A stretch of DNA of 64,000 nucleotides, taken from Verrucomicrobiales bacterium (GTDB lineage Bacteria; Verrucomicrobiota; Verrucomicrobiia; Verrucomicrobiales; DEV007). Below are positions 63,286 to 64,000 of this stretch, in pieces (within the stretch, counting starts at the first letter, position 1; each line of letters starts with the position of its first letter). Under the pieces are notes generated by a model, which searched no databases, had not been told where the DNA came from, and saw only the letters and a program-made list of their open reading frames with translations. The stretch is from contig JARGNI010000008.1 in the NCBI GenBank assembly GCA_029213195.1, forward strand, positions 1 to 64,000, written 5' to 3'. A program made the position numbers and the translations under genes.

Positions 63286-64000
63286 TCAGCCGGCAAGAGC
63301 CTTCTCCTGGCGAGCCGGGAGATGTTTGAGCGCCTTCTTGACCGCGTCTTCGACGGTCAGTCCGTGGTTTTCCCGGAGGATGGGAACCTTGCCGTGCTCG
63401 ACGAATTGATCGGGCCACCCGATACGCTCGACGGGAGTCTGGATTCCGGCATCGTTGAGGTGCTCGATGATCGCTGCTCCGAAACCGTTGTGGAGGACAT
63501 GGTCCTCGAAGCTCAAGAGGACCGGGCATTGTTTCGCATACTTTTCGATACAGACGGTATCGAGAGGCTTGATCCAGCGAGGATTGATCAGGGCGACGGA
63601 ATATCCCATTTCCTCCAGGCGAGCCTTGGTTTCTTCGGCCATTTCGAAGAGGTGACCCAATCCAAAGAGAGCGATGTCGGTTCCATCCGAGAGAACCTCG
63701 GCTTTTCCAATTTCGAGAAGCTTGGGCTCGGCTTTGGGAGTGGCTCCGGTGCCGGCCCCGCGAGGGTAGCGAATCGCGATCGGACCCTCGTCATAGTTCG
63801 CCATGGTCCAGAGCATGTCGACGAACTCGTCCTCGTCCTTCGGCTGCATGAAGACCCAGTTGGGAATATGACGCATATAGCCGATATCGAAGAGGCCGTG
63901 GTGGGTTGGTCCATCATCTCCACTGAGTCCGGCTCGGTCCATGCAGAGACGCACGGGAAGATTCTGGATCCCGATGTCGTGCACGGCCATATCGTAGGCC
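63286..64000 (-). CDS. dxs: 1-deoxy-D-xylulose-5-phosphate synthase, 3' part only
   Basis: The C-terminal 238 or so residues of Dxs are visible; the gene runs off the right edge. AYDMAVHDIGIQNLPVRLCM, DRAGLSGDDGPTHHGLFDIG and IAIRYPRGAG are diagnostic pyrimidine-binding/transketolase-C segments, and LLSFEDHVLHNGFG belongs to the C-terminal domain. The enzyme condenses pyruvate and glyceraldehyde-3-phosphate to DXP with ThDP, the first step of MEP isoprenoid and thiamine synthesis. It could feed the UbiA-type enzyme elsewhere in this genome. Confidence 0.95.
   Translation of the reverse strand, partial: AYDMAVHDIGIQNLPVRLCMDRAGLSGDDGPTHHGLFDIGYMRHIPNWVFMQPKDEDEFVDMLWTMANYDEGPIAIRYPRGAGTGATPKAEPKLLEIGKAEVLSDGTDIALFGLGHLFEMAEETKARLEEMGYSVALINPRWIKPLDTVCIEKYAKQCPVLLSFEDHVLHNGFGAAIIEHLNDAGIQTPVERIGWPDQFVEHGKVPILRENHGLTVEDAVKKALKHLPARQEKALAG

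Overview
The window looks like a chromosomal segment of a moderately GC-rich Verrucomicrobiota-type bacterium. This is inferred from gene content: many secreted hydrolases and lipoproteins (sulfatase, DUF1080 protein, PhoD phosphatase, EF-hand lipoprotein, SGNH hydrolase), an ammonium transporter with a cleavable signal peptide, Gram-negative heptose and lipid-export genes, and dispersed small palindromes. Both edges cut genes: a type I restriction subunit on the left and dxs on the right.

Region 1-5.4 kb is a defence-like island: the 3' part of hsdR, a small protein with an HEPN-type RNxxxH motif, an HNH_2 endonuclease, a DUF2726 gene broken by a short palindromic insertion, and a higBA toxin-antitoxin pair with two palindromic operator candidates. 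Region 5.5-20.3 kb is mostly exported or catabolic: HEAT-repeat protein, MSOX-family oxidase, a lipoprotein with a ubiquitin-like pattern, an EEP-family lipoprotein, a kinase/ATPase fusion, an EF-hand lipoprotein, PhoD, DUF1080, sulfatase, an LprI-like protein and an SGNH hydrolase. A tRNA-Arg gene with a broken promoter-plus-5'-half duplicate follows.

Region 20.6-28.4 kb holds a very large TerB/ABCG-like ABC transporter divergent from a C39-like-domain membrane protein, a YhaM-type HD protein, an ACT-domain regulator, a UbiA prenyltransferase and tRNA-Gln. Region 28.4-36 kb has a decayed gene end, an inverted pair of REP-like palindromes, an L,D-transpeptidase, a lipase-like lipoprotein frameshifted at a G9 tract, a PpiD-like chaperone, a TPR protein, the Amt transporter with a sigma54-like promoter, and a cyclic-nucleotide-binding protein. 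Region 36-44.5 kb has a SNF2 helicase, rpsF and pth, metX, a Dabb protein, an alpha/beta hydrolase and a PfkB kinase.

Region 44.5-54.6 kb is an envelope-glycan block: AMP-forming ligase, GNAT-like protein, glycosyltransferase, MsbA-type exporter, a NusG-like elongation factor with its own promoter, heptose kinase and phosphoheptose isomerase, ending against a dynamin-like GTPase. The rest holds a flavin reductase, a small Cys-containing secreted protein, carB, a membrane-anchored VWA protein, a structured noncoding stretch, a degenerate HNH-like protein, a lysophospholipase and dxs.

The most unusual signals are the GTAG/GGAG-headed REP-like palindromes (one interrupting a gene, two forming an inverted pair, no transposase in view), the HEPN candidate beside hsdR, the TerB-ABC/C39-like pair, and the split tRNA-Arg duplicate.
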